A stretch of 64,000 nt of DNA from NCBI RefSeq assembly GCF_016545825.1, contig NC_052618.1, positions 21,155,561-21,219,560 of the forward strand, read 5' to 3'. The translations under genes were made by a program, and so were the position numbers. Under the pieces are notes generated by a model that saw only the letters and a program-made list of their open reading frames with translations, was not told where the DNA came from and did not search any database. Below are positions 62,372 to 64,000 of this stretch, piece after piece. The DNA comes from Eucalyptus grandis. Taxonomy: Eukaryota; Streptophyta; Magnoliopsida; Myrtales; Myrtaceae. Positions within the stretch are counted from its first letter, which is position 1, and every line of letters starts with the position of its first letter.

Positions 62372-63601
62372 CTAATCCTTGCTCCCGTCGAATTTGAAGA
62401 CATCCGAGAGATCGATACAGTCACTTGGAGAATATGGCATATGACAATGTCCATCACTAGGCTCATCACTATGCCAATGATCATCATGAGACAAACGTTG
62501 CTCTTCACTCATTTGAGGTTGCTCATCAGGAGTGGGCACATTCTAATTCGATAAATTAGAATTCGACGTCTCGTTTAGATTGTCGGATTCCATAGTAACT
62601 CCTGTAGATGCCTGAGCTGAAAAAAAGAAAAAGAAAGAACAAACAGTACTAAGCTTTAGTATGGTTAGATGTATTTTTAGATCAGATGTTGCTTTGTATC
62701 AATCTAAAGCAATGCTTGCTCACCTGCGTACTAATTTCTTGTGTTTCTTCATTTTCGTTATCGTTCAGATTGCTAGGGCCACTTGAATCTGTTGAAGTAC
62801 TCGCTGCTGCTGACTTTGCTTTCTTACCTTTCTTGTTAATAATGCGACAGAGAGCCAAGGCCGTCTACAAAGACAGTGATACACGGATGAGTTTCAGGGT
62901 TATGATAACCCAAACTCCATTGTTGCATGGGAAGTATTTAATGCATCAGATACGTCACTTATCAAAATTGAAGTAACCTAAATTTCAAGAACAAATGGTC
63001 CCCTCTTGCTGCAGATTCACCCCCTTTTTGGTAGTATAACCTTTAGTAGTCTCGGGAACTAAAACACCAGTCATGAACCTATCGCTTAAAATGATTATTG
63101 CTAAGTTTCGTTTCTCAATCTCCCTCATGAAATTATACGAAGAACAGTAGGAAAAGTTCTGACTCGTGAATGCTAGTGTTTGGAGTAGAGGTGGATTTAA
63201 AGGCAAATCAATCTTAAATCATGGGATAGATATAGGAACTAGCTAATCATGAACTCACAGAGCCAGAAACCTCAAGAAGCTGAATGAGGATCATATGTAG
63301 AGTAATGATGATATCGATTTTACCTGCACTTGTAAGCATATGACAGATGGTCAATTAGGAAAAGCAAAAGAAAAGTCGAGTACCGGGTCTGAATTTTCAC
63401 CATCTGAAACATTCAAGTTTAGGAGATATTCATGCATGGCCATATCAGTCTTGCGGCCATTTGGCTGTCGGCCTTCATAGTAAACCAAAATCCTCTTGGT
63501 CCCTATTGGCTTACCAGTGTCCGGTGCTCGGATAACACGAGTTCCTCCTCTATTGGTTTGAATCTGAGTCCCACTTGCCACGCCCCCGTCAATTCTGCTA
63601 T
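62372..63601 (-). pseudogene. NAC-F: degenerate copy of NAC-E
   Basis: Retains an exon 1/exon 2 fusion (63384-63601), exon 3 (62724-62864, 141 nt, LALCRIINKKGK) and exon 4 (62372-62611). Lesions: start codon ATG changed to ATA at 63599-63601; about 330 bases lost between mid-exon 1 and mid-exon 2 at 63537-63540, removing subdomains B and C, intron 1 and part of the DNA-contact region; and CAG changed to TAG at 62544-62546 in exon 4. The RVIRAPDTGKPIGTKRILVYY stretch of exon 2 is still readable. Same orientation as NAC-E and about 4.4 kb from it. Confidence 0.8.
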
Positions 63602-63774
63602 GCTATGTGCTTGCTAGCTCACATTCACTACTGCAATTGAAAAAGAGGAGAAAACTAGAGAATGGTGGAAGCGAAATAAGCAGAGGAAGATGAGAAAAAA
63701 CAGAGGAAACAGAGTTTACTCTTGGCTTTCCCCTGCTTGAGAGTGTTGCCTCCAAACGCTTTCAGGTGGGTCTC

Positions 63775-63780
63775 TTTATA
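63775..63780 (-). promoter_or_regulatory. TATA box relic of NAC-F
   Basis: Minus-strand TATAAA inside TTTATAAAGAGACC, paralogous to the NAC-E box, about 174 bases upstream of the former start. The flank is well conserved, so transcription may persist although the coding part is broken. Confidence 0.45.
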
Positions 63781-64000
63781 AACACAGAAAAGAAGTAGCT
63801 TTCTTCAGCCTTCTTTAAGAAGGCAAACTACCATTCAAGTGGATCCCACCTCAAGCTCAAGACGACGACGTTTTCACCAAGAGCAGCTTCTTGGAAGTCC
63901 GCAATGCGTATTTTGGCAGGTTAATAGGACCAATCTGGTTGTTTCAGCCAATGGGAACAAATGACAGCTTATAGCTCCATGATGGTAGGATGAGTAATTT

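Overview
The window is nuclear DNA of a flowering plant, probably a woody eudicot. It is AT-rich and repeat-dense, with GT/AG introns, Tourist/Harbinger-like MITEs, a nested LTR element and a tandem cluster of NAC-domain transcription factor genes. Tandem NAC expansion of this sort is known in Eucalyptus, so Myrtaceae is a reasonable guess, but the sequence alone does not prove it.

All recognisable genes are NAC-like and lie on the minus strand. There are two subfamilies. The large-type genes are NAC-A (6822-11523), NAC-B (27586-32311), NAC-C (37901-43017) and NAC-D (47062-50450). By hand exon mapping NAC-B and NAC-C are intact 12-exon genes of about 868 and 920 codons, very long for NAC proteins. 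NAC-A has the same 12 exons but two 1-base losses in exon 7 cut the frame at about 411 aa. NAC-D has a stop inside the NAC domain, a splice-junction frameshift, and no exons 9-12. The small-type genes are NAC-E (57637-59197, 4 exons, one 2-base insertion in exon 1) and NAC-F (62372-63601, start lost, internal deletion, premature stop). Two collapsed NAC-like relics lie upstream of NAC-C and NAC-D (about 45030-45231 and 52391-52639).

The most unusual feature is behind the NAC domain of the large-type genes. Their C-terminal halves are built from tandemly duplicated exons: an array of 90-93-nt phase-0 mini-exons carrying a motif like [21 protein letters not shown], and an array of larger modules (237-384 nt) ending in a motif like [21 protein letters not shown]. 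Copy number of the mini-exon differs between paralogs. In exon 11 the module tail is read in another frame and a phase-2 splice junction accommodates it.

Layout: 1-21494 is duplication unit 1 (repeats, NAC-A, upstream repeat field with a 3.96-kb nested LTR-type insertion). 21495-37784 is unit 2 (NAC-B). 37785-47058 is unit 3 (NAC-C and relic). 47059-54420 is unit 4 (NAC-D and relic). 54848-55736 is a GC-cored transposon-like island. 56030-60000 and 60960-64000 are two copies of the small-NAC unit. Two duplication junctions can be placed to within a few bases, and several transposon insertions can be read directly by comparison with an unoccupied paralogous copy.
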